64,000 nucleotides of DNA from Neostapfia colusana (Eukaryota; Streptophyta; Magnoliopsida; Poales; Poaceae), in contig JASWHV010000003.1 of the NCBI GenBank assembly GCA_030760725.1, positions 61,213,264-61,277,263 on the forward strand, given 5' to 3'. Within the stretch, counting starts at the first letter, position 1; each line of letters starts with the position of its first letter. The translations under genes were made by a program, and so were the position numbers. The notes beneath the pieces are model-generated. The model did not search any database. It saw only the letters and a list, made by a program, of their open reading frames with translations, and was not told where the DNA came from. This document shows, in pieces, positions 10,097 to 21,200 of this stretch.

Positions 10097-13000
10097 ATGC
10101 CTCGCCGCCCGAGCCGAGTCACTAATGGACACGAGGCGGACCAAGGACTACGAGAGATTTCGCCCGCACCTCACGAGCATGAGACAACGGAGAGTGCACC
10201 TGTCCGGCCACATCCCCAAGCACCTAACTATGACCTGACCGCCATTCTGGACCGCCAGACTCGACTCCTCGAGCTACTGACGAACACCCTGGCTGCCCGG
10301 AATAATGATGGTCTCAACAACCATCAGCCCGCGCCGCAAAACAATCACCAGATCGCAGACTTCAACAGGATGAACCCGCCCAAGTTTTCTGGATCTGAGG
10401 ACCCTATTGAGGCAGATGACTGGCTAAGAGAGATTGAGATGAAACTCGAGGTTGTGCATGCAAACGAGCAGGATAAGGTTCTGCTTGCAGTCCAACAACT
10501 AAGGGGATCTGCCTTAGCCTAGTGGCACAACTACAGAGAGATGCATCCACATGCCAGGACCATGATATGGGACGAGTTTGTGAAGTTGTTTAGAGAGCAA
10601 CACATCCCAAGTAGCATTATGAAGCTAAAGAGGGAAGAGTTTATGAGCCTTAAACAGAAGGGTCTAACTGTGACGGAGTATCTACACAAGTTTACCGGGT
10701 TATCCCGCTATGACCCCCACACTGTGGATACAGAAGAGAAGAACCAAGAAGCCTTTTTGCGTGGGTTAAACACTGAAATCAGGAAATTTCTTGAAGCATC
10801 TGTTTATCCAGATTTCAGTACCCTGGTTAACAAGGCCATCACTACAGAAAAGAACATAGAGGATGAGCTACGGGAGAAGAAAAGAAAATTCGAGGACAAG
10901 AAGGGGTTCCAGCAGGTGAAACTTCAGAGGACTAATCAACCTGTCTATTCATTACAGAGGACCCAACAACCAACCTACTTTATGCAGAAGACCCAACAAC
11001 CTATTTACTCTGGGTAGATGGCTCATAGTGGTGTATCCTATAAAGCACCAACCACCACTTTCAAGCAACCGGTACAGCCTGCTAAATCACATGGCTCATT
11101 CCATCCTCAGGAGTCTGAGGTCAATCAAACTGTTGGCCAGAGGATCTGTTTCAGCTGCCGTGAGCCTAGGCATATCGCCGTTAACTGCCCTTACAAGGTT
11201 AAGCCAGCACCATCAGTCGTCTCCAACTCAGTTAACGGATCAAGGCAACCAGCTGGAGGCAGCCGCGGAGCACCGTCAAGGACTCAACACTCCTTTGGAA
11301 AGGCCACAGTAAACCACGTCTACGCCGAAGAGGCAGATGCAGCACCAGGAGTTCTACTTGGTGAGTTCTTGGTTCAGTCAGTTTTGGCTTCAGTACTATT
11401 TGATTCTGGTGCATCGCGTTCTTTTATATCATCACACTTCGTAGAGACACATGATATATCTACGGTAGCCCTTAAGAGGCCCTTAATGACTCGATCACCG
11501 GGAGGTTATATACCTTGCCACCTAGGAGTTAACAACATCTCTTTAAACCTAAGTGGGGTAGAGTTCTTGGTTAATCTAGTAGTGCTTGACTCCCATGGGA
11601 TAGATGTGATCCTCGGTATGGATTGGTTAGCCAAGTGCAATGGGAGTATAGCTTGTGCACAGAGGACTATGACAGTGACAAACCATGAAGGCAAGACTGT
11701 CACATGTCATGTCAACTCCAGCTTGTCTGAGCCAATAGTAAATCACTTGAAGGCGGAAACACCTCAGGAAGTGCCAGTGATTAAAGAGTATGTTGATGTG
11801 TTCCCTGAGGAGTTGCCAGGCATGCCGCCAGAAAGAGAAGTGGAGTTCTCCATTGATCTAGTTCCCGGAACTGCTCCAATAGCCAAGAGGCCTTATAGAA
11901 TGGCAACACCAGAACTAGCCGAGTCAAAGAAACAGTTAGATGAGTTGCAAGAGAAAGGGTACATAAGGCCTAGGGCATCACCATGGGGCGCACCAGTCCT
12001 CTTCGTAGAGAAAAAGGATGGAAGTAAGAGACTCTGTGTAGATTACCGAGCTCTTAATGCGGTGACCATCAAGAATAAATACCCTCTACCCCGGATAGAT
12101 GATCTATTTGACCAGCTAAAGGGGGCCAAGTTTTTCTCAAAGATTGACTTGAGGTCTGGGTATCATCAAGTGAGGATTAAGCCCGAAGATATACCTAAGA
12201 CGGTTTTTGTGACTCGCTACGGTCAGTTCGAGTTCACAGTGATGTCCTTTGGATTAACCAATGCCCCTGCCTACTTCATGAACCTAATGAACCGGGTGTT
12301 CATGCAAGAGTTGGACAAGTTTGTCGTTGTCTTTATCGACGACATTCTAGTCTATTCACGAAGTGAAGCAAATCACGCGCAACATCTGCGTGTTGTTTTG
12401 GACCGGCTCAGGAGCCATCAACTTTATGCCAAGTTCGGCAAATGTGAGTTTTGGTTACAGAAAGTTAGCTTCCTTGGGCATGTGCTGACAGCCGAGTGAG
12501 TTGCAGTTGATCCAGAGAAGGTCAAAGCTGTATCATCTTGGAAGCAACCAACTTCGGTCTCGAAGATTCATAGTTTTCTGGGTATGGCTGGTTATTATCG
12601 GAGGTTCATCGAAGGATTTTCCAAGCTAGCCCGACCAATGACGGGACTACTAAAGAAGGATAAGAAGTTTGTGTGGACTGAAGCATGTGAGCGGAGTTTT
12701 CGTGAGTTGAAGAGAAGACTAACTACGGCCCCAGTCTTAGTCTTACTGGATATTCACAAGAACTTTGTTATTTATTGTGATGCATCTAGACACGGCCTAG
12801 GATGCGTGCTAATGCAAGAAGGACGAGTGGTGTCCTATGCCTCTCGTCAGTTAAGGCCGCGCGAGCATAACTACCCAACCCATGACCTAGAATTGGCTGC
12901 GGTAGTGCATGCTCTTAAGATTTGGAGACACTATCTGATCGGTAACAAGTGTGAAATCTACACAGATCACAAGAGTCTCAAGTATATCTTTACCCAGCCT

Positions 13001-14719
13001 GATCTGAACCTAAGACAACGAAGATGGTTGGAACTAATTAAGGATTATGATGTGGAGATCCACTACCATCCGGGTAAAGCAAATGTTGTGGCAGACGCTC
13101 TTAGCAGGAAAGCATACTGCCATCACTTGGTGACTCAAGTACCACAACTGTGCAAGGAGATGATGAAGTTGAACCTAAGTATTGTACCTCACTCCTACAA
13201 CTACAACCTTAGTGTTCAACCTGTGCTGGATGACCAAATTAAGAAGGCTCAACAGGAGGATGAAAAGTTAATGAAGATCAAGGAACAAACCGGTGAAGGC
13301 AAGGCACCAGACTTTAGAGTTGATAGAGATGGAATATTGTGGTTCAAGAAACGGTTGTGTGTGCCTTCACAAGGTCACTATCGGGATACGATCATGGATG
13401 AAGCTCATAACTCTGCCTACTCTATCTACCCTGGAGCCATAAAGATGTACGTGGATATTAAGCAGAAATATTGGTGGGTTGGAATGAAGGGTGACATAGC
13501 CAAATTCGTGGCTTATTGTGATGTGTGTAGAAGGGTCAAAGCTGAGCATCAAAAGCCGAGTGGCCTATTACAGCCCTTACCGATTCCCTTTTGGAAATGG
13601 GATGAGGTAGGAATGGATTTCATCACTGGCCTACCAAGGACCAAGAATGGTAATGACTCCGTGTGGGTAGTGGTCGACCGTCTGACTAAAGTTGCACACT
13701 TTATTCCTGTGCGCACTACCTACAATGGGAGTAAGCTGGCCAAGTTGTACATAGACCGTATTGTGAAACTACATGGAGTTCCCTCAAGGATAGTCTCAGA
13801 TCGAGGTACTCAGTTTACGTCAAGGTTTTGGAGGAGTCTTCAAAAGGCACTTGGTACCAAGTTAGACTTTAGTTCAGCATATCACCCTCAGATAGATGGT
13901 CAGACAGAGAGGATCAACCAAATCTTGGAAGATATGTTGAGGGCCGCTGTTCTTACCTACGGCAAGGATTGGGAAGACAGTTTACCGTATGCCGAGTTCT
14001 CATACAACAACAGTTATCAGGCCAGCATCGGGATGTCACCGTATGAAGCCCTATATGGAAGGAAGTGTTGAACCCCGCTCATGTGGTCAGAAGTTGGGGA
14101 CCGTATTGTGGAGCAACCAGACTTCATCTTGGCAGCAGAGGACAAGGTAGAGGAGATTCGAGCGAATCTCAAGGCCGCCCAATCACGTCAGAAAAGCTAT
14201 GCAGACAAGAGGAGGCGTGCACTCAGTTTCCAAGCTGGAGATCATGTGTACATTAAAGTATCTCCTATCCGTGGCACGCGCAGATTCCAAGTACGTGGAA
14301 AGTTGGCACCACGGTACATTGGCCCTTTCTCAGTCCTAAAAAGGGTAGGATCAGTAGCGTATGAGATTCAGCTACCCGAAGAAATGTTAGGTGTGCACAA
14401 CGTCTTCCACGTGTCACAGCTAAGAAAATGCCTACGGGTTCCCGAGGAACAGGTGGCACAAGAAACCCTAGACCTGCAAAATGATCTGCGCTACCAGGAG
14501 GTGCCAGTAAAGATCCTGGAAAAAGTCACCCGAAGGACACGGAGAAACACCGTCACATATTGTCGGGTCCAGTGGAGCAGACACTCGGAGGCCGAAGCTA
14601 CTTGGGAAAGAGAAGATGCATTGCGGACAGAGTTCCCCCATCTGTTTGCAGACCACTCGAATCTCGAGGACGAGATTCATCCTAAGTGGGGTAGGTCTGT
14701 AACGCCCCATTTTTTGTAA
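10097..14719 (+). pseudogene. gag-pol: E2 gag-pol polyprotein pseudogene
   Basis: ATG at 10097 starts Gag (MPRRPSRVTNGHEAD). A single frame runs to TAA at 14717-14719, about 20 nt into the LTR. It is interrupted only by nonsense codons: TAG at 10520-10522 (TGG in E3), TAG at 11015-11017 (CAG in E3), TGA at 12497-12499 (GGA in E3) and TGA at 14069-14071 (CAG in E3). Domains in order are Gag, a CCHC knuckle near 11147 (G of CREPGH changed to R), protease DSGAS at 11402, reverse transcriptase with KIDLRSGYHQ and FIDDIL, RNase H with YCDAS and VADALSRK, integrase and a chromodomain-like tail. The second His of the integrase HHCC site is Tyr (SIYPG; SIHPG in E3). No stop is shared with E3. Confidence 0.93.
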
Positions 14720-14814
14720 AGCTAATAAATCAGGGTTATAGAATTAACCACCAGACAAATTACGCACACTACTGGCCGATTTTAGATATGCCTTTCATCG
14801 AAACTGGTGCAGCC

Positions 14815-15157
14815 ACCGCTCATATACATATCTCCCCCTATCCTTATCCATTCCACGAGAAGCTTCCGGAACCCCTCATATACATATCTCCCCCCATCCT
14901 TATCCACTCCACGAGAATCTTCCAGAACCACCCCTCATATATATCTCCCCTCATCCTTATCCACTCCACGAGAAGCTCCCGAAACCACCCCTCATATATA
15001 TCTCCCCCATCCTTATCCACTCCACGAGAAGCTCCTGAAACCACCCCTCATATACATCTCTCTCCCCATCCTTATCCACTCCACGAGAAGCTTCCGGAAC
15101 CACCCCTCACATATATCTCCCCCCATCCTTATCCACTTCACGAGAAGCTCCCGGAAC
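14815..15157 (+). repeat. Tandem repeat in LTR-A, six copies of about 57 bp
   Basis: Each unit holds CACCCCTCATATA, then CTCCCCCCATCCTTATCCA, then CTCCACGAGAAGC, with small variants. It lies just upstream of the TATA box, so it could act as an enhancer array in U3. Confidence 0.9.
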
Positions 15158-15220
15158 ATGCATTAATTACACCTCACCTACCTCTCCTCCCTCCATCCCT
15201 ATCCCTTCCCCCCCTTCATC

Positions 15221-15229
15221 TATAAAAGG
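15221..15229 (+). promoter_or_regulatory. TATA box of LTR-A
   Basis: TATAAAAGG follows a long CT-rich tract and precedes CTCACTTTCTC, a plausible transcription start. The same box is at 23368 in LTR-B. Confidence 0.75.
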
Positions 15230-15741
15230 GGCTCAGGGGCTCACTTTCTCCCCCGCCCCATTGAGCACCGGCGCTCGCATCTCCTCCCCCCCCTCCAACA
15301 TCGATCTCCGACGAGGAACCCTCCCCGCCGAGCCCCGCCAAGCCACGGCCAAGGTGAGCACCCCAACCTCCACTCTCCTCCCCGAGTCATTCCCCCTTCC
15401 CCCTCTCCTCGGGTTTGGCCGCGACCACCCCGTGGCATGGCCGCCCTTCCATGAAGTTGCTCTACTTCCTACCCAAAATCGGCAACTTAATCGAGTGATT
15501 CATAACCTCGGCGTTCGATTTCTTACTCTCTGGTCATCCTCCCCCGTTTAATCTTGCTGATTTGAGCCCAACCCTAAGCAACCCCTTGATTGGCCTTAGA
15601 GAAGATCTCACCCACACACAAAAGGATCACTTAATCCGATTCTTCTTATAAAAATCATCTAATATCATAATATGGTTAGTGTAAGCAAGTCTGAATGATG
15701 TATATTTGCTTTTTTTGTATGTTTGCTTGTGCGCGGTGTAG

Positions 15742-15810
15742 AACCAGTGCCGGAAGAGAACCCAGGGGAGCCAAGTGACCAAGAGCACGACGCTGCAGAC
15801 GGTAGCGAAG
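15742..15810 (+). other. Candidate mini-exon in LTR-A (acidic, 69 nt)
   Basis: It lies between a T-rich tract ending GTGTAG and the GC-type donor GAAG/GCAAGT. The frame is two bases, 22 codons (PVPEENPGEPSDQE, then acidic) and one base. Length and phase equal those of the E1 mini-exon although the sequence is very different. In LTR-B the acceptor AG has become GG (23879-23880). Confidence 0.45.
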
Positions 15811-16635
15811 GCAAGTTCCATCACCCCCTTTTGATCATATTTCTCCTATGTGAGGTTCATCCATTGTGGCCAGTAGATTAGGCTTCTGCATTGTTGAGCA
15901 TGAGTTATTCGAGTGATAGAGTGTAAACATACAGGTTTCTCTTTTTGCAGCATATTGATAGGATGAGATTATGCATGATGATGTTGCCTTGTTTATGTTG
16001 CATGGTTGGGGAGAGCATGAGTTGAGACCGGGGCAGAAGGGTTAGTGTTGGTGTAGGCGCTACCTTGGTGGTAGACTTACAGTGAGTACTATCAAGATGA
16101 TAGGCTCGTGGTTTGAGTATGGAGGCTGCCCTGGTGAGCCTTTAGGACCGAGTTGTTTTGACATCTCACCTAACTTTCTTCAGTACGACCACATGACCCT
16201 GTATGGGCGGGGCTTAGCCTAACCCCGGTGGCTAGCCCGACAGTCGTCCACGGTGGAGAGAAAGAGAGATGCATTTATGAAAATTGAGATGATATTAAGA
16301 TAAGTCATGACACTGGGTTGGGGACGACTGGTTTGGGTGATGTTTCGACTGGGTGTCGGTTATGACGGGCTGTCGTGGATGGTCCGTGCATGTGGGTAAA
16401 GCGTACAACCTCTACAGAGTGTAGAACCCGTTCGGACGGCCGTGTCCTCGGTATAGGACAGGTTATGGTGTGGTCCTAACAACTAGGAAGCCACCTGTTG
16501 TGAGAATGAGGTGAGGAATGTCTCTGGATGGGTTATTTGGTTGCATTTAGTTGCATTAGGTTGCATCACTCTTATTGTTGTGCATTGCATCTATGTTTGT
16601 TTCATTCCCCTCCCGAAGGGCGAGGTGGAGCTTGC

Positions 16636-16653
16636 TGAGTACTTTTGTACTCA
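16636..16653 (+). other. Conserved LTR hairpin, LTR-A
   Basis: TGAGTAC-TTTT-GTACTCA is a perfect 7-bp stem with a 4-nt loop after CTTGC. An identical copy is at 24774-24791 in LTR-B. The last candidate exon begins 21 nt downstream. Confidence 0.65.
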
Positions 16654-16673
16654 ACCGTTGTTGATATCTTCAG

Positions 16674-16708
16674 AGGATCCTGACTTCGACCCGGAGGACT
16701 TCGAGTAG
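16674..16708 (+). other. Candidate last exon of LTR-embedded ORF, E3
   Basis: GATATCTTCAG precedes two bases and ten codons reading DPDFDPEDFE, then TAG. The two leading bases join in phase with the single trailing base of the mini-exon at 15742-15810. In LTR-B the acceptor CAG has become CAA. Confidence 0.4.
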
Positions 16709-16952
16709 GGTCGCATCCACACCCAAGGTGTTACCGTGGAACCATGTACGAGGAGGAGCTAGTTGTCCATGTTTTTATGTCGTTAATCATCCTTATGTTA
16801 GTCCTTATTATTGTTGTACTAAAGTGTATGCCGTTGTAAAAAAGCTCTGTATGGTTGTGGTTCCACTTGTGTTGTAATATTATGTACCGAACTCTGTTTC
16901 TGGCATAATATTACATGTTTAGTTCCGATCTTATGGGTCGGGACGCTTCAAG

Positions 16953-16964
16953 TGGTATCAGAGC
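16953..16964 (+). other. E3 primer-binding site (initiator tRNA-Met type)
   Basis: TGGTATCAGAGC starts two bases after the LTR end and matches the 3' end of plant initiator methionine tRNA. This marks the start of minus-strand synthesis and identifies LTR-A as the 5' LTR of E3. Confidence 0.93.
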
Positions 16965-17106
16965 CATACTTGGCTGTAGGATGCGTACCCTAGTACTTAG
17001 GTGACCATAGGAGACGTAGAATAGTTGGCCTGTAGGAAACCTGGACCGTAGAGCCTTGGTGATAGGTTTTGCTCCCATCTAATCCTTGTGCCCTGTTCAA
17101 AGCTAG

Positions 17107-17964
17107 ATGGCGGACGACCGTATCACCACCTTCTGCATCAACGAAGATGGCTTCCCCAAGGTGCTCTATGCCGCCACGACACGACTCGGTATTCCAGGCC
17201 GTCCGGAGTACGTGGGACATGAGTTCGTGGAGCATGGCACCGAAAGCTGTGAGGTCACTGTGCACATCGGCGCCAGTGAGAGGTTCCTGGACATGAAGTC
17301 ATGGAATGTCTCCGCCACTGGATGCCACATGAAAGATACGTGCCAATTGGTGGCCCGCAAAGCTCTGAAGTACCTCTGCCACATGTTTGACTGGCATTTG
17401 GATTCCACACCCATGAAGTACTTCCCTCCACTGGACCGTAGTCGTCCCGCATGGGTAGCGAGGATTCGCAACTTGGAAGGCCTCGGGTCGACCGAAGACG
17501 ACCCCACCATTGTCGCCATGTCCGGTTATTTATTGAACCTGGACGACTTGTGCGACCAGCTGAACCAGCGCGTGAAGACCCTCGTCCAGCGTGCTGAGAC
17601 ATTGGAGACCCGCTGGCGAAAGGCTAAGCTAGCACTAGCGCAGGCTAAAGCCCGGGTTGCCAGTGCCGAAAGTCGAGTCGCCTTGGCCGAGGAGAACCTT
17701 AGGGAGCAGGCCGACCGTCACAGCCAGCTGCTTAGGGGTGTCTACCTTGTAGACCGGGCCAAGCGGAAGGACCGTCAAGCTGGTGCAACGACGGAGCCAC
17801 TTATCCTAGAAGGAACCCCAGTTTATCACCTATCCAACCCCCGAAGGAGGATTTGTGAGCCTGTGCCACCTACTCCTCCAACCTCACCTCGCGGGACCAA
17901 CGAAGACCCTGAAGATCAGGATGTAGGACCTAGTAGCCAGGCAGAGGCCCCGGCTAACCCTTAA
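17107..17964 (+). CDS. Extra ORF of E3 between primer site and gag: dsRNA-binding-like domain plus coiled coil
   Basis: This intact 285-codon frame starts at ATG about 140 nt after the primer site and ends TAA 280 nt before gag. I know of no assigned function. Residues 13-95 follow the pattern of a double-stranded-RNA-binding fold: a helix (PKVLYAATTRLGIPG), PEYVGHEFVEHG, a strand CEVTVHIG, a third strand with ATGC, then a helix KDTCQLVARKALKYLC. Residues about 140-205 form a coiled coil rich in A, E, R and L (AESRVALAEENLREQ). The tail is proline-rich and acidic. There is no signal peptide or membrane segment. It stays open while the neighbouring gag-pol has two stops and a frameshift. The E2 copy was deleted. 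It could be a structural or RNA-binding accessory protein. The domain call is by eye only. Confidence 0.75.
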   Translation: MADDRITTFCINEDGFPKVLYAATTRLGIPGRPEYVGHEFVEHGTESCEVTVHIGASERFLDMKSWNVSATGCHMKDTCQLVARKALKYLCHMFDWHLDSTPMKYFPPLDRSRPAWVARIRNLEGLGSTEDDPTIVAMSGYLLNLDDLCDQLNQRVKTLVQRAETLETRWRKAKLALAQAKARVASAESRVALAEENLREQADRHSQLLRGVYLVDRAKRKDRQAGATTEPLILEGTPVYHLSNPRRRICEPVPPTPPTSPRGTNEDPEDQDVGPSSQAEAPANP

Positions 17965-18244
17965 GGGAATAGACCCAGTGACGACATGCGCTATGTATCT
18001 TGTACCCGCTTGCCCGAATGAATGAATGAATGCTTGGTGTGTTGCTTGCAATGTTTGATGTTTGTGTGAATTGTGTGGTATAAAACTATATATATGTGTT
18101 TAGATACACATAGTAAAATAGAAAAAAATATAGAAAAAATAATAATAATAACAATAATAAAAGACGGTAAGCATAACTAATTATGATGCACCATAGTAAT
18201 AATAATAGGAAGAAAATCCAAACCCATCGATTGCCTTGTCACAG
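17965..18244 (+). other. E3 spacer between extra ORF and gag
   Basis: It contains GAATGAATGAATGAATG and an A/AT-rich stretch (ATAATAATAATAACAATAAT). The same stretch opens the truncated E2 copy at 9885-10096. No coding potential is visible. An internal start or splice site serving gag could lie here. Confidence 0.6.
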
Positions 18245-21200
18245 ATGCCTCGCCGCCCGAGACGAGTCACTAATGGACACGAGGCGGACCAAGGACTACG
18301 AGAGATTTCGCCTGCACCTCACGAGCATGAGACAGCGGAGAGTGCACCTGTCCGGCCACATCCCCAAGGACCTAACTATGACCTGACCGCCATTCTGGAC
18401 CGCCAGACTCGACTCCTCGAGCTACTGACGAACACCCTGGCTGCCCGGAACATTGATGGTCTCAACAATCATCAACCCGCGCCGCAAAATAATCACCAGA
18501 TCGCAGATTTCAACAGGATGAACCCGTCCAAGTTTTCTGGATTTGAGGACCCTATTGAGGCAGATGACTGGCTAAGAGAGATTGAGATGAAACTCGAGGT
18601 TGTGCATGCAAACGAGCAGGATAAGGTTCTGCTTGCAGTCCAACAACTAAGGGGATCTGCCTTAGCCTGGTGGCACAGCTACAGAGAGATGCATCCACAT
18701 GCCAGGACCATGATATGGGACGAGTTTGTGAAGTTGTTTAGAGAGCAACACATCCCAAGTAGCATTATGAAGCTAAAGAGGGAAGAGTTTATGAGCCTTA
18801 AACAGAAGGGTCTAACTGTGACGGAGTATCTACACAAGTTTACCGGGTTATCCCGCTATGACCCCCACGCTGTGGATACAGAAGAGAAGAAGCAAGAAGC
18901 CTTTTTGTGTGGGTTAAACACTAAAATCAGGAAATTTCTTGAAGCATCTGTTTATCCAGATTTCAGTACCCTGGTTAACAAGGCCATCACTACAGAAAAG
19001 AACATAGAGGATGAGCTACGGGAGAAGAAAAGAAAATTCGAGGACAAGAAGGGGTTCCAGCAGGTGAAACTTCAGAGGACTAATCAACCTGTCTATTCAT
19101 TACAGAGGACCCAACAACCAACCTACTTTGTGCAGAAGACCCAACAACCTATTTACTATGGGCAGATGGCTCATAGTGGTGTATCCTATAAAGCACCAAC
19201 CACCACTTTCAAGCAACCGGTACAGCCTGCTAAATCACATGGCTCACTCCATCCTCAGCAGTCTGGGGTCAATCAAACTGTTGGCCAGAGGATCTGTTTC
19301 AGCTGCCGTGAGCCTGGGCATATCGCCGTTAACTGCCCATACAAGGTTAAGCCAGCACCATCAGTCGTCTCCAACTCAGTTAACGGACCAAGGCAACCAG
19401 CTGGAGGCAGCCGCGGAGCACCGTCAAGGACTCAACACTCCTTTGGAAAGGCCACAGTAAACCACGTCTACGCCGAAGAGGCAGATGCAGCACCAGGAGT
19501 TCTACTTGGTGAGTTCTTGGTTCAGTCAGTTTTGGCTTCAGTACTATTTGATTATGGTGCATCGCATTCTTTTATATCATCACACTTCGTAGAGACACAT
19601 GATATATCTACGGTAGCCCTTAAGAGGCCCTTAATGACTCGATCACCGGGAGGTTATATACCTTGCCACCTAGGAGTTAACAACATCCCTTTAAACCTAA
19701 GTGGGGTAGAGTTCTTGGTTAATCTAGTGGTGCTTGACTCCCATGGAATAGATGTGATCCTCGGTATGGATTGGTTAGCCAAGTGCAATGGGAGTATAGC
19801 TTGTGCACAGAGGACTGTGACAGTGACAAACCATGAAGGGAAGACTGTCACATGTCATGTCAACTCCAGCTTGTCTGAGCCAGTAGTAAATCACTTGAAG
19901 GCGGAAACACCTCAGGAAGTGCCACTGATTAAAGAGTATGTTGATGTGTTCCTTGAGGAGTTGCCAGGCATGCCGCCAGAAAGAGAAGTGGAGTTCTCCA
20001 TTGATCTAGTTCCCGGAACTGCCCTAATAGCCAAGAGGCCTTATAGAATGGCAGCACCAGAACTAGCCGAGTCAAAGAAACAGTTAGATGAGTTGCAAGA
20101 GAAAGGGTACATAAGGCCTAGCGCATCACCATGGGGCGCACCAGTCCTCTTCGTAGAGAAAAAGGATGGAAGTAAGAGACTCTGTGTAGATTACCGAGCT
20201 CTTAATGCGGTGACCATCAAGAATAAATACCCTCTACCCCGGATAGATGATCTATTTGACCAGCTAAAGGGGGCCAAGTTTTTCTCAAAGATTGACTTGA
20301 GGTCTGGGTATCATCAAGTGAGGATTAAGCCCGAAGATATACCTAAGACGACATTTGTGACTCGCTACAGTCAGTTCGAGTTCACAGTGATGTCTTTTGG
20401 ATTAACCAATGCCCCTGCCTACTTCATGAACCTAATGAACCGGGTGTTCATGCAAGAGTTGGACAAGTTTGTCGTTGTCTTTATCGACGATATTCTAGTC
20501 TATTCACGAAGTGAAGCAGAGCACGCGTAACATCAGCGTGTTGTTTTGGACCGGCTCAGGAGCCATCAACTTTATGCCAAGTTCGGCAAATGTGAGTTTT
20601 GGTTACAGAAAGTTAGCTTCCTTGGGCATGTGCTGACAGCCGAGGGAGGTGCAGTTGATCCAGAGAAGGTCAAAGCTGTATCATCTTGGAAGTAACCAAC
20701 TTTGGTCTCGGAGATCGTAGTTTTCTGGGTATGGCTGGTTATTATCGGAGGTTCATCGAAGGATTTTCCAAGCTAGCCCGACCAATGACGGGACTACTAA
20801 AGAAGGATAAGAAGTTTGTGTGGACTGAAGCATGTGAGCGGAGTTTTCGCGAGTTGAAGGGAAGACTAACCACGGCCCCAGTCTTAGTCTTACCGGATAT
20901 TCACAAGAACTTTGTTATTTATTGTGATGCTTCTAGACACGGCCTAGGATGTGTGCTAATGCAAGAAGGACGAGTGGTGTCCTATGACTCTTGTCAGTTA
21001 AGGCCGCACGAGCATAACTACCCAACCCATGACCTAGAATTGGCTGCGGTAGTGCATGCTCTTAAGATTTGGAGACACTATCTGATCGGTAACAAGTGTG
21101 AAATCTACATAGATCACAAGAGTCTCAAGTATATCTTTACCCAGCCTGATCTGAACCTAAGACAACGAAGATGGTTGGAACTAATTAAGGATTATGATGT

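Larger units (their letters stand above)
14698..16950 (+). repeat. E2/E3 shared LTR (LTR-A), 2253 bp
   Basis: It starts TGTAACGCCCC and ends GACGCTTCA, followed two bases later by a tRNA-Met primer site. It contains six tandem copies of a 57-bp unit, a TATAAAAGG box at 15221, a CAAG/GTGAGC donor at 15354, a mini-exon, a hairpin and a short acidic last exon. It differs from LTR-B by scattered substitutions and by an extra GCTCAGGGG at about 15231. A 65-codon unspliced frame (16511-16708) with a hydrophobic segment ends at the same stop as the candidate last exon. Confidence 0.93.

Noticed and set aside
10520..11017. Stop-codon readthrough for Gag-Pol regulation in E2
   Set aside because: E3 has sense codons at both positions and the stops sit inside conserved Gag, not at a Gag-Pol border.
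14815..15157. CRISPR-like array
   Set aside because: The repeats are contiguous 57-bp units without unique spacers, in a plant LTR that also occurs at 22960-23304.
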